From Motilimonas cestriensis (GTDB taxonomy: Bacteria; Pseudomonadota; Gammaproteobacteria; Enterobacterales; CBDFNC01), in contig NZ_JAIMJA010000002.1 in the NCBI RefSeq assembly GCF_021295315.1, forward strand, positions 248,001 to 312,000: a DNA stretch of 64,000 bases, in the 5' to 3' direction. Below are positions 1 to 10,105 of the stretch, piece after piece. Under the pieces are notes generated by a model. The model ran no database searches. It saw only the letters and a list, made by a program, of their open reading frames with translations, and was not told where the DNA came from. A program made the translations under genes and the position numbers. Positions within the stretch are counted from its first letter, which is position 1. Each line of letters starts with the position of its first letter.

Positions 1-50
1 ATTAACAACTTCTATCTGCCTGACCTCATAGCTAAAGTAAAATTCAGACA

Positions 51-80
51 AAAAAAATGCCACTGCTAAGTGGCATTTTC
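51..80 (-). terminator. Intrinsic terminator downstream of dnaJ
   Basis: On the minus strand the sequence forms a stem of ATGCCACT and AGTGGCAT with a short loop, followed by a run of seven T. It lies 17 bases beyond the dnaJ stop and fits a Rho-independent terminator for the dnaKJ transcript. Confidence 0.85.
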
Positions 81-96
81 TAAATCAAATGAAAGA

Positions 97-1227
97 CTAC
101 TTGGTCAAATCATCAAAAAACTTTTTCACACCCGCAAAAAAGCCTTCTTCTTTCGGCTTGTGTTTGTTGCCCTTTGAACCTTTCAGTGTCTCGTTAAACT
201 GCATTAACAAATCTTTTTGCTCGTCAGATAGTTTGATTGGTGTTTCGACATAAGCCTTACACAATAAATCACCCACTACGCCACCGCGTACCGATTTAAC
301 CCCTTTACCACGCATACGGAACATTTTGCCCGTTTGCGTTTCAGCTGGGATTTTCAACTTCACACGGCCATCTAAGGTAGGTACTTCAATTTCACCACCT
401 AATGCGGCTTCAACAAAGCCAATCGGCACTTCACAGTATAAATTGCTGCCATCACGGACAAATATCTCATGCTCTTTAACATGTACTTGCACATACAAAT
501 CACCGGCTGGTGCGCCACTTTCACCCGCTTCACCTTCGCCAGATAGGCGAATACGATCGCCAGTATCAACACCCGCTGGAATTTTAACGGATAAGGTTTT
601 AGTGCGCTCATAACGGCCTTCACCATGACACTTGCTACACGGATCTTTAATAATTTTGCCTTTGCCGCGACAAGTAGGACAAGCCTGTTGCACTGCAAAA
701 AAGCCTTGGCGCATTTGCACTTGGCCTTGGCCATGACAGGTACCACAAGTGCTTGCTTGAGTGCCCGCTTTCGCGCCTGAGCCATTACATTGCTCACAAT
801 GCACTAAACTTGGAATTTTGATTTCTTTGGAAATACCTCTTACCGCTTCTTCTAGGGTAAGTTCCATATTGTAGCGCAAGTCTGAGCCACGCTGTGGACG
901 TTGCTGACCACGACGGCCGCCACCACCACCGAAGATATCACCAAAAACATCACCGAAAATATCGCCGAAATCTTGATGACCACCGCCACCACCGCGATTT
1001 GGATCCACGCCTGCGTGGCCAAATTGGTCGTAGGCCGCTTTTTTCTGAGGATCGCTTAGCACTTCGTAGGCTTCTTTAACCTCTTTAAACTTATCTTCCG
1101 AATCTTTGTCACCCTTAGTTCTATCAGGGTGAAACTTCATCGCCAGACGTTTGTAGGCTTTTTTTACGTCCTTCTCGTTGGCATCTCTGCCAAGGCCGAG
1201 TACTTCATAATAATCGCGTTTAGACAT
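97..1227 (-). CDS. dnaJ: Co-chaperone DnaJ (Hsp40)
   Basis: DnaJ stimulates the ATPase of DnaK and delivers unfolded proteins to it in the cytoplasm. The 376-residue product has the usual layout. There is an N-terminal J domain with the HPD motif at about residue 33, then a Gly/Phe-rich linker at about 75-110. A zinc-binding region follows with four CxxCxGxG-type repeats (about 140-215), then the C-terminal substrate-binding domains. Length is normal for the family. The gene follows dnaK by 91 bases in the same direction, as in most gammaproteobacteria, with a stem-loop in the gap, so it is probably co-transcribed from the dnaK heat-shock promoter. Confidence 0.98.
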   Translation of the reverse strand: MSKRDYYEVLGLGRDANEKDVKKAYKRLAMKFHPDRTKGDKDSEDKFKEVKEAYEVLSDPQKKAAYDQFGHAGVDPNRGGGGGHQDFGDIFGDVFGDIFGGGGGRRGQQRPQRGSDLRYNMELTLEEAVRGISKEIKIPSLVHCEQCNGSGAKAGTQASTCGTCHGQGQVQMRQGFFAVQQACPTCRGKGKIIKDPCSKCHGEGRYERTKTLSVKIPAGVDTGDRIRLSGEGEAGESGAPAGDLYVQVHVKEHEIFVRDGSNLYCEVPIGFVEAALGGEIEVPTLDGRVKLKIPAETQTGKMFRMRGKGVKSVRGGVVGDLLCKAYVETPIKLSDEQKDLLMQFNETLKGSKGNKHKPKEEGFFAGVKKFFDDLTK

Positions 1228-1267
1228 GATTCACTATTACTTCTTTGATACGTCGCTGGAAACACAC

Positions 1268-1293
1268 ACGGGTGTTGGTTACCCAACACCCGC
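1268..1293 (-). promoter_or_regulatory. Stem-loop in the dnaK-dnaJ intergenic gap
   Basis: CGGGTGTTGG and CCAACACCCG form a near-perfect stem with a four-base loop. There is no clear T-run after it on the minus strand, so it may be a partial attenuator or an mRNA-stability structure that sets the dnaK:dnaJ ratio. The role is inferred. Confidence 0.5.
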
Positions 1294-1318
1294 AATAACT
1301 AACTCATTATAAAGTTAA

Positions 1319-3247
1319 TTACTTCTTGTCGTCTTTTACTTCTTCAAATTCAGCATCAACAACATCGTCATCTTGCTTAGCCTGACCACCTTGTTCAGCT
1401 TGCTCACCACCTTGGCCTTGCTCTGCTTGCGCTTTTTGCTGAGCAATTTCCATTAGCTTTTGTGAAGCTTCCATTAACGCTTGAGTTTTTGCTTCAATGG
1501 CTTCTTTGTCTTCACCACGTGCGGCTTCTTCAAGTTCAGTCACAGCGGCTTCGATTTTCTCTTTATCTTCCGCACCGAGTGCATCGCCCGCTTCTTCAAC
1601 TTGCTTGCGTGTTGCGTGAACCATGCCATCAGCTTGGTTACGCGTTTGTACTAACTCTTCAAATTTCTTATCAGATTCTGCGTTCGCTTCTGCTTCAGCA
1701 ACCATCTTGTTGATTTCATCATCAGACAAACCTGAGCTTGCTTGGATAGTAATCTTCTGCTCTTTACCTGTATCTTTGTCTTTCGCCGATACGTGTAAGA
1801 TACCATCAGCATCTAGGTCGAAGGTTACTTCGATTTGTGGCACACCACGTTGCGCAGGACGAATACCTTCTAGATTAAATTGACCTAGAGATTTGTTGTC
1901 ACCGGCACGCTTACGCTCACCTTGAAGTACGTGAACGGTTACCGCACTTTGGTTGTCATCAGCGGTTGAGAACACTTGTGAACCCTTAGTTGGGATCGTG
2001 GTGTTTTTATCAACAACCTTAGTCATTACGCCGCCCATAGTCTCAATACCTAGAGAAAGAGGTGTAACGTCTAGTAGTAATACGTCAGTTTTGTCACCTG
2101 ATAGTACGCCGCCTTGGATCGCTGCGCCCATCGCTACTGCTTCATCAGGGTTAACGTCTTTACGCGCTTCTTTACCGAAGAACTCAGACACTTTCTTCTG
2201 TACCAGTGGCATACGTGTTTGACCACCCACTAGAATCACGTCGTTGATGTCGCTTACTGATAGGTCAGCATCTTGTAGCGCAATGCGAAGTGGCTCAAGA
2301 GTTGCTTCAACCATGTCTTCAACTAGCGACTCTAATTTAGAGCGTGTTAGCTTGATGTTAAGGTGTTTAGGACCTGATGCATCAGCTGTAATGTATGGCA
2401 AGTTAACATCTGTTTGTTGCGCAGAAGAAAGCTCGATTTTTGCTTTTTCAGCACCCTCTTTTAGACGTTGCATTGCAAGTGGATCTGTTGTTAAGTCAAA
2501 GCCTTGATCTTTCTTAAACTCAGATACTAAGTAGTTAATTACGCGGTTATCGAAATCTTCACCACCTAAGTGCGTGTCACCGTTAGTTGCAAGTACTTCG
2601 AATGTTTTTTCGCCGTCAACTTCATCGATTTCGATGATAGAGATATCGAATGTACCACCACCTAAGTCGTAAACTGCAACAACGCTGTCGCCTTTCGCTG
2701 TGTTAACACCGTATGCAAACGCTGCCGCTGTTGGCTCGTTGATAATACGTTTAACGTCTAGGCCAGCGATACGGCCTGCATCTTTTGTTGCTTGACGTTG
2801 TGAATCGTTAAAGTAAGCAGGTACGGTAATTACCGCTTCAGTTACCTTCTCACCTAAGTAGTCTTCCGCCGTTTTCTTCATCTTTTTCAAGATTTCAGCA
2901 GACACTTGTGGTGGCGCCATGTTTTTACCACGAGCTGATACCCAAGCATCACCGTTGTCAGCTTTGATGATTTTGTAAGGCATGATTTTAATGTCACGCT
3001 GAACTTCTTCATCTTCGAAACGACGACCAATTAAACGTTTGATAGCGAACAACGTATTCTCTGGGTTGGTTACAGATTGACGTTTTGCAGGCTGGCCTAC
3101 TAATGTTTCGCCGTCTTCTGCGTAAGCAATAATTGACGGAGTAGTACGATGACCTTCAGCGTTCTCAATAATTTTAGCCGTGTTACCGTCTAGGATCGCA
3201 ACACAAGAGTTCGTTGTACCTAAGTCAATACCAATAATTTTACCCAT
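1319..3247 (-). CDS. dnaK: Chaperone DnaK (Hsp70)
   Basis: This is the ATP-dependent Hsp70 chaperone, 642 residues, a typical gammaproteobacterial length. The N-terminal nucleotide-binding domain opens with [11 protein letters not shown] and carries the phosphate-binding motif YDLGGGTFD. The substrate-binding domain includes [17 protein letters not shown]. The C-terminal lid ends in an Ala/Gln/Gly-rich tail with the conserved acidic VVDAEFEEV end. It partners with DnaJ (next gene) and GrpE (upstream, separately terminated). A sigma-32-type promoter lies about 85-110 bases upstream of the start codon. Confidence 0.99.
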   Translation of the reverse strand: MGKIIGIDLGTTNSCVAILDGNTAKIIENAEGHRTTPSIIAYAEDGETLVGQPAKRQSVTNPENTLFAIKRLIGRRFEDEEVQRDIKIMPYKIIKADNGDAWVSARGKNMAPPQVSAEILKKMKKTAEDYLGEKVTEAVITVPAYFNDSQRQATKDAGRIAGLDVKRIINEPTAAAFAYGVNTAKGDSVVAVYDLGGGTFDISIIEIDEVDGEKTFEVLATNGDTHLGGEDFDNRVINYLVSEFKKDQGFDLTTDPLAMQRLKEGAEKAKIELSSAQQTDVNLPYITADASGPKHLNIKLTRSKLESLVEDMVEATLEPLRIALQDADLSVSDINDVILVGGQTRMPLVQKKVSEFFGKEARKDVNPDEAVAMGAAIQGGVLSGDKTDVLLLDVTPLSLGIETMGGVMTKVVDKNTTIPTKGSQVFSTADDNQSAVTVHVLQGERKRAGDNKSLGQFNLEGIRPAQRGVPQIEVTFDLDADGILHVSAKDKDTGKEQKITIQASSGLSDDEINKMVAEAEANAESDKKFEELVQTRNQADGMVHATRKQVEEAGDALGAEDKEKIEAAVTELEEAARGEDKEAIEAKTQALMEASQKLMEIAQQKAQAEQGQGGEQAEQGGQAKQDDDVVDAEFEEVKDDKK

Positions 3248-3331
3248 TAGGCAATCTCCAATAATAATTTATGTTCACTGTGGAAGGTAGCAAGAGCAAT
3301 TTTGCTTCGTGCTGTTCCGTCTATGCACTCT

Positions 3332-3359
3332 ATATGGGGTTGTGAAAAGACGCTTCAAG
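3332..3359 (-). promoter_or_regulatory. Sigma-32 (heat shock) promoter of dnaK
   Basis: Read on the minus strand, the -35 is CTTGAAG (3353-3359) and the -10 is CCCCATAT (3332-3339), with a 13-base spacer. This is an almost exact match to the RpoH consensus CTTGAAA-N13-CCCCATNT and is placed correctly for dnaK. Confidence 0.9.
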
Positions 3360-3502
3360 GGGAAAAAGAAAAAAAATTGAAAATATTTCCGATATAGAGC
3401 AAGAAAAAACCGTTTTGACATCTTTTTTTAGCTAACTTGCCAGCAAAGTAGTCGTAATAAACTTGCAAATGATAACTGCTTGCATTAGGGAGGTATTAAA
3501 CA

Positions 3503-3541
3503 AAAAAAATGCCAGTAACCTAATGACGTTACTGGCATCTA
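3503..3541 (-). terminator. Terminator after grpE
   Basis: On the minus strand, ATGCCAGTAACG and the complementary GGTTACTGGCAT form a long stem followed by eight T. It lies between grpE and the dnaK promoter and separates the two transcription units. Upstream of dnaK (3248-3500) I see only the heat-shock promoter and AT-rich DNA. Confidence 0.85.
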
Positions 3542-3576
3542 GTGTTAATTGGACAGTATTAGCTGACTCTTACCTA

Positions 3577-4215
3577 TTACGCTTGAGTATCAACCGAGCT
3601 TGGCGCGGCACTGGCTTTTGAAACCATAACCATTGCCGGACGAATCACACGACCGTTTAACTCATATCCTTTTTGCATGACTGCAATCACAGTATTAGCA
3701 GGCACGCCCGGGATTTCTTGCATACTCATGGCTTGATGCTTTTCTGGGTCAAATGGTGCGTCTTTAGGATCAATCGCCACCACACCGAATTTCTCAACAG
3801 AACTCAGCATCGCCTTAAGGGTTAATTCAACCCCTTCAATCATTGGCTTAAGATCGTCGTTTTCATGGTCAGCATGGCTCAGTGCCAGCTCCATGTTATC
3901 AATCACAGGTAATAGTTCAGCAGCAAATTTATCCAACGCAAATTTATGTGCCTTTTCTACATCTTTAGCGGTGCGGCTACGGATGTTTTGCACTTCTGCG
4001 GCAGCGCGAACCACCGAATCTTTTTGCTCGGCAATTTTTTCTTCCGCTGCGGCTAGCTTTTTCTCTAACTCAGCGATACGCGCATCTTCACCTGCTTCAA
4101 ACTCACCTTCCACAGCGTCTGCAGCATCGGCTGCGAGAACTTCACCTTCTTGAGCGACTTGCTCAACGTCTACTGCTTGCTCTTCTGGCGATAGGCTTTT
4201 ATCTTCGCTGCTCAT
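3577..4215 (-). CDS. grpE: Nucleotide exchange factor GrpE
   Basis: GrpE releases ADP from DnaK and acts as a thermosensor. The 212-residue protein has an acidic disordered N-terminus and a long coiled coil at about residues 45-90 with alternating Lys/Glu. The conserved core contains [13 protein letters not shown] and [12 protein letters not shown]. The C-terminal beta domain has the signature [20 protein letters not shown]. It is the first gene of the chaperone cluster, transcribed from its own sigma-32 promoter. Confidence 0.97.
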   Translation of the reverse strand: MSSEDKSLSPEEQAVDVEQVAQEGEVLAADAADAVEGEFEAGEDARIAELEKKLAAAEEKIAEQKDSVVRAAAEVQNIRSRTAKDVEKAHKFALDKFAAELLPVIDNMELALSHADHENDDLKPMIEGVELTLKAMLSSVEKFGVVAIDPKDAPFDPEKHQAMSMQEIPGVPANTVIAVMQKGYELNGRVIRPAMVMVSKASAAPSSVDTQA

Positions 4216-4256
4216 GTTTACTCCATTGAGATATTAACTAAAACACATTGCCCCTT

Positions 4257-4285
4257 ATTATGGGGATCACTCTAGCAGTTTCAAC
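4257..4285 (-). promoter_or_regulatory. Sigma-32 promoter of grpE
   Basis: The minus strand shows -35 GTTGAAA (4279-4285), a 13-base spacer and -10 CCCCATAAT (4257-4265). This matches the RpoH consensus and lies 42 bases upstream of the grpE ATG. Confidence 0.85.
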
Positions 4286-4384
4286 CTTGCTGAAAAGAAA
4301 ACCCTTGCTAGATTTAACAAGCCCTTTCATTATTGCTTTAATTAGCACCATTTAACGTGCTCAACCCAATAGAAAGTTGACTAG

Positions 4385-5266
4385 ATGACGGTAAAATTTA
4401 ACTCCATCGGCTTAATTGGTAAACCTAATCATTTAGGTGCAAATCAAACCTTAAAAGCCCTGCACCATTATTTAAAGCAAAGAGGCTATCGGGTCATCAT
4501 TGAAACCTTGGTAGCGGCTGAGCTTGATATCGTCGATAGCGAAGCAATGGACGTTGAAACCTTAGGCCTTCATGTTGATTTAGCAATCGTGGTTGGCGGC
4601 GACGGTAACATGCTCGGCGCTGCGCGAATTTTATCGCAATACGACGTGGCCGTGATTGGCGTTAACCGTGGCAACTTAGGTTTCTTAACGGATTTAGACC
4701 CTGATGAATTCGAAGAGCCGCTCAATCAGGTGCTGCAAGGCAACTACCAAACTGAGTATCGCTTTTTATTAGAAGCCGAAGTATTTCGCAAAGGGGTACG
4801 ACAAAGCAGGCAAACGGCGGTAAACGAAGCCGTACTGCACCCAGACAAAATCGCCCACATGATTGAATTTGAAGTGTACGTGAACGGCAGTTTTATGCTG
4901 CACCAACGCGCCGATGGCATGATAGTGTCAACGCCCACAGGCTCAACGGCCTACTCGCTCTCTGGTGGCGGCCCTATTTTAACGCCAAACCTTGACGCCA
5001 TCACCCTCGTGCCGATGTTTCCACACACCTTAAGCAGCCGCCCTATTGTGCTTGATGCAAATTCCCACGTACGCTTAGTTGTCTCCCCTCATAACCAAGC
5101 TGCCATGCAAGTTAGTTGCGATGGCCATGTTACGCTGCCCGTCGAGCCGGGTGACGAAGTGGTCATCAAAAAACATACCCACAAATTAAAACTGGTTCAT
5201 CCCAGTAACTACAGTTATTTCAGTGTATTGCAGCAAAAGCTCGGCTGGGAAAAGAAACCTTTTTAA
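4385..5266 (+). CDS. nadK: NAD kinase
   Basis: NadK phosphorylates NAD to NADP using ATP. The 293-residue protein has the family's GGDGN motif ([13 protein letters not shown], about residue 63) for ATP binding. It also has the conserved NxE-D region (AVNEAVLH) and the glycine-rich [17 protein letters not shown] segment. It is divergent from grpE and followed by recN, the conserved grpE/nadK/recN arrangement of gammaproteobacteria. Confidence 0.98.
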   Translation: MTVKFNSIGLIGKPNHLGANQTLKALHHYLKQRGYRVIIETLVAAELDIVDSEAMDVETLGLHVDLAIVVGGDGNMLGAARILSQYDVAVIGVNRGNLGFLTDLDPDEFEEPLNQVLQGNYQTEYRFLLEAEVFRKGVRQSRQTAVNEAVLHPDKIAHMIEFEVYVNGSFMLHQRADGMIVSTPTGSTAYSLSGGGPILTPNLDAITLVPMFPHTLSSRPIVLDANSHVRLVVSPHNQAAMQVSCDGHVTLPVEPGDEVVIKKHTHKLKLVHPSNYSYFSVLQQKLGWEKKPF

Positions 5267-5352
5267 GCGCCTAACACAATGAGGCATGTGACCAATATTA
5301 TAAATATCGTCACCCGGTTTATTTTTAGAGAATAAAATTCACTCAGACACTT

Positions 5353-5394
5353 TACTGTATAAAAAAACAGTCTATACTGCTTTTTTATACAGTG
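5353..5394 (+). promoter_or_regulatory. Two LexA (SOS) boxes upstream of recN
   Basis: Box 1 (5353-5372) has CTG and CAG separated by exactly ten AT-rich bases (TATAAAAAAA). Box 2 (5375-5394) has CTG-CTTTTTTATA-CAG. Both match the CTG-N10-CAG core of gammaproteobacterial LexA sites, lie 2 bases apart and sit 24-65 bases before the recN ATG. Tandem LexA sites are typical of recN, a strongly SOS-induced gene. Confidence 0.92.
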
Positions 5395-5417
5395 TTTGTA
5401 TTGAATGGATTTTGTAT

Positions 5418-7082
5418 ATGTTAACTCAGCTAACCGTAACCAACTTTGCGATTGTAAAGTTTTTAGAATTAGAGCTTTCTGGTGGCATGACCAGCATTAC
5501 TGGCGAAACAGGGGCTGGTAAGTCCATCGCTATTGATGCCTTAGGCCTTTGCTTAGGCGATCGCGCCGATGCCCACATGGTGCGCCCCGGCGCCAAAAAA
5601 GCTGAGATCATTGCACGATTTTCCTTACAGCACATTCCTGCTGCGCGGCGTTGGCTGCAAGACAACGAACTGGAAAACGAAAACGACTGTATTTTACGCC
5701 GCACGGTTACCCATGAGGGACGCTCGCGTGGCTATATCAATGGTATTCCTGTTCCGCTTTCTCAACTTAAAAACCTAGGCCAACTGTTAGTACACATTCA
5801 CGGCCAACATGCGCATCAAACCTTGCTTCGCCCCGATGTGCAAATGCAACTACTGGATGGTTATGCTGGCCACAAAGCACTGTTACGCAAAGTAAAAGAT
5901 AATTACCAAGGCTGGCAGTTCCTTAACAAAGAACTGCGCCACCTACAGCAACAGCAAGCCGAAAACGATGCTCGTAAACAACTACTGGAATACCAAGTGC
6001 AAGAGCTAGATGAGTTTGCGCTGCAACCTAATGAATTTTCAGAAATTGAACAAGAGCATAAAAAGCTAGCAAACAGCGGAACCCTAATGGAACAATGCCA
6101 AGCTGGGCTCGACATACTTTATGAAAACGATGAAGTGAACGCACTCAGCTTACTGCAAATGTCAGCAAACCGCGTAGAAAGTCAAGCGGATAACGATCCT
6201 GCATTGTCTGAAATTACCAGCATACTGCAAGAAGCCATTATTCAAGTTGAAGAGGCCAGTTCGCAACTAAGAAACTATTGTGAAAGCTTAGAAATGGATC
6301 CGGAACAATTTAACTACCTAGACAACCGCTTAAGCCAGGCCATGCAACTTGCCCGTAAGCATCAAGTATCACCCGAAGAGTTATGTAAAAAGCACCAAGA
6401 ATTAGCGAAAGAACTCGATGGCATCTCAAACTCAGAAGAGCGCGCCGCCCAGCTGGAAAGAGAACTAGCGAATGTACGCGCTAACTATTTAGAAGAAGCC
6501 AAAAAACTTAGCCAAAGCCGCCAGCGTTACGCCGAAGAGCTAAGTCAAAAAATCAGCGAAAGCATGCACCAACTTAGTATGCCGGCTGGGCAATTTTTAA
6601 TTGATGTACTCGCCGATGAAAACGCAGAAATAACCTCAATGGGTATAGATACCGTTAACTACAGTGTCACCACCAACCCCGGGCAACCTCTGCAAAGCAT
6701 CGGGAAAGTCGCCTCAGGAGGTGAATTGTCGCGCATCAGCTTAGCACTACAAGTGATAACCTCACAGAAAGCATCAACCCCTACCATGATTTTTGATGAA
6801 GTTGACGTTGGTATTAGTGGCGCCACTGCATCAGTGGTAGGCAAATTACTACGTAAACTAGGTGAAACCACCCAAGTATTTTGTGTCACTCACCTACCGC
6901 AAGTGGCTGGCCACGGCCATCAGCAAATGTTCGTCAGCAAAGAAACCGACGGCACCAGCACGCAAACTTCAATGCACGCACTCAAACCTGAACAGAGACT
7001 AGAAGAGCTAGCGAGACTACTAGGCGGCGACGCCATTACCGAAAAAACCCTCGCCAATGCACAAGAATTACTGATCCAATAG
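5418..7082 (+). CDS. recN: DNA repair protein RecN
   Basis: RecN is an SMC-like ATPase acting in double-strand-break repair. The protein starts with MLTQLTVTNFAIV, carries Walker A GETGAGKS near residue 30, and has long central coiled coils. The C-terminal ABC signature (VASGGELSRISLAL) is followed by Walker B (TMIFDEVDVGISG). I use the ATG at 5418. An in-frame TTG two codons earlier (5412) would extend it, but RecN homologues begin at the later Met. Two LexA boxes precede it. Confidence 0.97.
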   Translation: MLTQLTVTNFAIVKFLELELSGGMTSITGETGAGKSIAIDALGLCLGDRADAHMVRPGAKKAEIIARFSLQHIPAARRWLQDNELENENDCILRRTVTHEGRSRGYINGIPVPLSQLKNLGQLLVHIHGQHAHQTLLRPDVQMQLLDGYAGHKALLRKVKDNYQGWQFLNKELRHLQQQQAENDARKQLLEYQVQELDEFALQPNEFSEIEQEHKKLANSGTLMEQCQAGLDILYENDEVNALSLLQMSANRVESQADNDPALSEITSILQEAIIQVEEASSQLRNYCESLEMDPEQFNYLDNRLSQAMQLARKHQVSPEELCKKHQELAKELDGISNSEERAAQLERELANVRANYLEEAKKLSQSRQRYAEELSQKISESMHQLSMPAGQFLIDVLADENAEITSMGIDTVNYSVTTNPGQPLQSIGKVASGGELSRISLALQVITSQKASTPTMIFDEVDVGISGATASVVGKLLRKLGETTQVFCVTHLPQVAGHGHQQMFVSKETDGTSTQTSMHALKPEQRLEELARLLGGDAITEKTLANAQELLIQ

Positions 7083-7228
7083 CCAACACATAGTGGTAAA
7101 TAAGGAAACAAGCGAGATAATTTCAATAAATTTGCGCTAGATAATGAAAATAATCACGGCAAGTTTTTACTTCCAGCACCAGACTGGGTATGATTTGCCG
7201 CTGATATTCACCTTAATGAAACGGATTT

Positions 7229-7588
7229 ATGCGACTAAAAAGCCTTATCGCTGCTGCAGCATTCTCACTTTCTCTTAGCGGCTGCTCTGCTATCTATGAC
7301 AAGATCGTATTCCAAATTGACGTTGCTCAAGGCAATTTCGTTGAGGCGGAACAAATCGATAAACTCAGCTTAGGCATGACTAAAGAGCAAGTTAGCTATG
7401 TTATGGGCTCACCGATGCTTATCGACACATTTGATAGCAATAAATGGTACTACTTATATTACTTTAAGCCCGGTGGTGAAAAATCAGAACAATCACAAAT
7501 GGAACTGGTCTTTGGTAACGATAAACTTATCCGTGTTTCTGGCGACCCGGCACTGACTGATAAATTCAGCGACCAACAACTTAACTAG
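7229..7588 (+). CDS. bamE: Outer-membrane assembly lipoprotein BamE (SmpA)
   Basis: BamE is a small lipoprotein of the BAM complex that inserts beta-barrel proteins into the outer membrane. The 119-residue product has a lipoprotein signal peptide with lipobox LSLSGC (Cys at 19). The SmpA/OmlA domain follows, with the conserved LSLGMTKEQVSYVMGSPML and WYYLYYFKPG segments. It lies downstream of recN, as in many gammaproteobacteria, and has its own terminator. Confidence 0.95.
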   Translation: MRLKSLIAAAAFSLSLSGCSAIYDKIVFQIDVAQGNFVEAEQIDKLSLGMTKEQVSYVMGSPMLIDTFDSNKWYYLYYFKPGGEKSEQSQMELVFGNDKLIRVSGDPALTDKFSDQQLN

Positions 7589-7643
7589 TTGAAGCATTGC
7601 TAAAGTGCGACGCTAAATACGCAGCTGAGTAAAAGTCCAGCAT

Positions 7644-7673
7644 CAAAAAAAGCGAGCCAAGCTCGCTTTTTTA
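7644..7673 (+). terminator. Terminator after bamE
   Basis: AAGCGAGC and GCTCGCTT form a stem with a very short loop followed by a T-run. It is preceded by an A-run, so it can act for bamE on the plus strand and for rnfH on the minus strand. Confidence 0.85.
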
Positions 7674-7698
7674 ATATTCAGTATTTAACCTATCTGAA

Positions 7699-8046
7699 CT
7701 ATTCTGTATTACCGCGCTGAGCCACGCGCCCACCTGTCGTTTTATCAGCCCGTCCCTCTTCTTTAGCTCGCTGCGCGCGTAACTTACGCATTTCTTTAGG
7801 ATCAGCAATCAATGGGCGATATATCTCAATTCTATCAAGATCATGAACTTCATCCGTTAGCTTAGCTGGGCGACTGAAAATCCCCACCTTCGCCTTATCA
7901 ACATCTATCTCAGGGAAGACATGGTGGATGTGAGAGCGCAAAATACACTCTTTAATAGTTAGCCCTTTCTCAACATTCAAGGCTATAATTTTTTGTTTGT
8001 CTGGCGTGGCATAGGCCACTTCAACCTTAATCGTCAACTCAGACAC
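7699..8046 (-). CDS. rnfH: RnfH family ubiquitin-like protein
   Basis: This 115-residue UPF0125/RnfH protein has a beta-grasp fold. Signatures are VEVAYATPDKQ at the N-terminus and the conserved DRIEIYRPLIADPKEMRKLRA segment. It forms a toxin-antitoxin-like or ribosome-linked pair with RatA in name, but its molecular role remains uncertain. Its start overlaps the ratA stop by 8 bases, so the two are translationally coupled. Confidence 0.95.
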   Translation of the reverse strand: MSELTIKVEVAYATPDKQKIIALNVEKGLTIKECILRSHIHHVFPEIDVDKAKVGIFSRPAKLTDEVHDLDRIEIYRPLIADPKEMRKLRAQRAKEEGRADKTTGGRVAQRGNTE

Positions 8047-8473
8047 GATACACCTCTTTGGCTCGCTCGGTGAAGGCTTTAATCATCGCATGACATAAAT
8101 CGTGGAATACTCGGCCAAATGCCATTTCAACCAACTTACTACTGAATTCAAATTCTAAATCCAATGCCACTTTACAAGCCTTGTCATCAAGGGGAGTAAA
8201 GGTCCAGCCACCGCGCAAATGCTTAAACGGACCATCAATCAATTGCATAATAATGCGCTCGCTGGGCACCAAGGTATTTTCAGTAGTGAATGTTTTTTTA
8301 ATGCCGGCCTTAGCAACATTAACCGATGCGCGCATCAAATTATCGGAGTGCGCCAACACAGCACTGCCAGAACAGCCCGGAAGAAACTCGGGGTACGCAT
8401 TAACATCATTAACTAAATCAAACATTTCAGTGGCACTAAACATCACCAGTGCCGATTTTGAAATCTGTGCCAT
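8039..8473 (-). CDS. ratA: RatA-type START-domain protein (CoQ10-binding)
   Basis: This 144-residue protein of the polyketide cyclase/START superfamily is the bacterial Coq10/RatA family. Visible family features are the N-terminal FSATEMFDLVNDVNAYPEFLPGC and the C-terminal FAFGRVFHDLC-like helix. Members have been linked to ubiquinone and to 50S ribosome association in E. coli. I chose the ATG at 8473 (MAQISKSAL), six codons inside the longest frame, because homologues begin there. It is divergent from smpB, the standard arrangement. Confidence 0.93.
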   Translation of the reverse strand: MAQISKSALVMFSATEMFDLVNDVNAYPEFLPGCSGSAVLAHSDNLMRASVNVAKAGIKKTFTTENTLVPSERIIMQLIDGPFKHLRGGWTFTPLDDKACKVALDLEFEFSSKLVEMAFGRVFHDLCHAMIKAFTERAKEVYRV

Positions 8474-8702
8474 TACCACTACTCTCAACACAAAAAAACC
8501 ATTTTACCCGACAATAAAACAAAATCGGCGATTTTTTCAATCAAATACCTACTAACATCTACCAAAACGTTATAAATAGGCCCTTTCGCAGCTTAACATC
8601 AAATAAATACCTCAATATGACACCTTAACACTCCTTTATTTGGCTTTTTTCATTTATGCTATTCCTTTCTCATACCAGCCGAATAGAATATAATACGCAG
8701 CT

Positions 8703-9188
8703 ATGGCTAAAAAGAACTCAAAAACAAAATCCGGCTCAAGTACCATCGCCCTGAACAAAAAGGCGCGTCATGAATTTCATTTAGAAGGTAAAATGGAAGC
8801 CGGTCTTGAACTGCAAGGTTGGGAAGTAAAATCTCTGCGCGCAGGTAAAGCAAACATCGCCGACAGCTACGTCTTCTTAAAAAATGGCGAAGCTTTTTTA
8901 TTAGCAGCGACCATCGTTCCCCTTGATAAAGCTTCTACACATGTGGTGTGTGAACCCATGCGCAGCCGTCGCTTATTACTTAAGCGCAAAGAGCTAGAGA
9001 CCCTCATCGGAAAAGTTGAAAGGCAAGGTTACACCCTTGTTGCAACTGCGATGTACTGGAAGCAAAACTGGGTCAAGCTAGAAATAGCCTTGGCAAAAGG
9101 TAAAAAAGACCACGACAAGCGTGCCGACATTAAAGATCGCGAGTGGCAAGTACAAAAAGAACGCACTATGAAACATAAAGTAAGATAG
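8703..9188 (+). CDS. smpB: SsrA-binding protein SmpB
   Basis: SmpB binds tmRNA and delivers it to stalled ribosomes for trans-translation. The 161-residue protein has the family signatures [14 protein letters not shown] and [16 protein letters not shown]. It ends in a basic tail, [18 protein letters not shown], that mimics the mRNA downstream path. It lies directly upstream of ssrA, its functional partner. Confidence 0.98.
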   Translation: MAKKNSKTKSGSSTIALNKKARHEFHLEGKMEAGLELQGWEVKSLRAGKANIADSYVFLKNGEAFLLAATIVPLDKASTHVVCEPMRSRRLLLKRKELETLIGKVERQGYTLVATAMYWKQNWVKLEIALAKGKKDHDKRADIKDREWQVQKERTMKHKVR

Positions 9189-9234
9189 TGCTTTCTAGAT
9201 GTGACAGTTTCTTGTAAACTGCCTGTAACAACTT

Positions 9235-9588
9235 GGGGCTGATTTAGGATTCGACGAGATTCACGAAACCCAAGGTGCATGCCGAGGTGCGGCTGGCCTC
9301 GTAAAAAAGCCGCAAAAGTTATAGTTGCAAACGACGATAACTACGCTCTAGCAGCTTAGGCTAGCTAGCCTTCCTCCCAGGTCTCTTCTATGGGCAGGGT
9401 TCAGGAAGGTCATCTACATAGAATAGCGAGGGAAGCTTGTCTGAGGCTGAACCGCGAAATAGTATCAGGCTCGCCATTTCAAATCCTGTTAGTCGGAGTT
9501 GCGGTGGTTAACTAAAAGACTAACTAAGCATGTAGTACCGAGGATGTAGGTTTTTCGGACGCGGGTTCAACTCCCGCCAGCTCCACCA
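9235..9588 (+). ncRNA. ssrA: Transfer-messenger RNA (tmRNA, SsrA)
   Basis: The 5' end GGGGCTGATTTAGGATTCGACG and the 3' end ...AGCTCCACCA form the alanyl-tRNA-like domain, with CCA encoded. The tag reading frame at 9327-9359 encodes ANDDNYALAA followed by TAG, one residue different from the E. coli tag. The last ~30 bases contain GCGGGTTCAACTCCCGC (9561-9577). This sequence recurs at 22.76 kb, so the gene is the attachment site of the adjacent island. Confidence 0.97.
9558..9588 (+). repeat. Attachment site (attL) at the ssrA 3' end
   Basis: The 3' end of ssrA is a classical tyrosine-recombinase target. Its 17-bp core (9561-9577) is identical to 22756-22772 and partly matches 18706-18719, which marks the island boundaries. 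Direct repeats of two 9-11-base motifs containing GGTACTAA follow at 9660-9681 and may be integrase arm sites. Confidence 0.75.
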
Positions 9589-9597
9589 ATCTATAGA

Positions 9598-9634
9598 AAA
9601 AGGCGATAACTCATTGAGTTAACGCCTTTTTTTT
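9598..9634 (+). terminator. Terminator after ssrA
   Basis: AGGCGATAACTCA and TGAGTTAACGCCT form a stem interrupted by one mismatch, followed by eight T. It ends tmRNA transcription just inside the island. Confidence 0.85.
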
Positions 9635-9738
9635 ATCTGTAATTTTGTGTGTAGGCTGTTGGTACTAAAAGTAGGTACTAAACATTCGTCACTTAACCCT
9701 CGAAAAATCAGGTATTTGGCAGTTCAGATATCAAGTGC

Positions 9739-9915
9739 CTACAGGCCGATCTCTTTGAATATCTCACCCAAATTTTTTACTAATGCATTAGCGGCTGATT
9801 GCACTTTTCGCTCAGAGATACCCGTGGCAGCGACAATGGCTTGAGTGTTTGGAGATTCTAATCGCGTCATTGCGGCTAGAACTAATAATTCATATTTCTT
9901 GGTTTCCTCGCACAT
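9739..9915 (-). pseudogene. Truncated copy of the HTH-YhfG-type regulator
   Basis: This 58-codon frame is nearly identical over ~45 residues (KYELLVLAAMTRLESPNTQ...GISERKVQS) to the N-terminal HTH part of the regulator at 18989-19447, as is the DNA 5' of it. The Shine-Dalgarno-positioned ATG of the other copy is AAG here. The frame then diverges and stops after about 12 unrelated residues. It is best read as an inactivated fragment marking the left end of the ssrA island, although an upstream ATG at 9915 could still start a short HTH peptide. Confidence 0.7.
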
Positions 9916-10105
9916 TTATGCGGATTTAGGTTTGTTTTACTACTCGAGGGGAAATATGACCACCTTGCAAGACAGGAAACATGAAGACTATTAACACCGC
10001 GCCCTTTACATAGACTGCTTATTCGGTCAGCCTGAGAGATCAAAAGCTCTGTAATATATTGAGTAGGCGATTTTCCTTGGCGCAACAAAGACTACTCGTA
10101 TGAGG

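Noticed and set aside
399-797. Open frame of 132 codons overlapping dnaJ
   Set aside because: Lies inside dnaJ on the same strand in another frame, with no ribosome site; a composition shadow.
9647-9844. Plus-strand frame after ssrA
   Set aside because: It is antisense to the HTH-fragment and begins with GTG in the att region; the minus-strand reading is homologous to a real gene.
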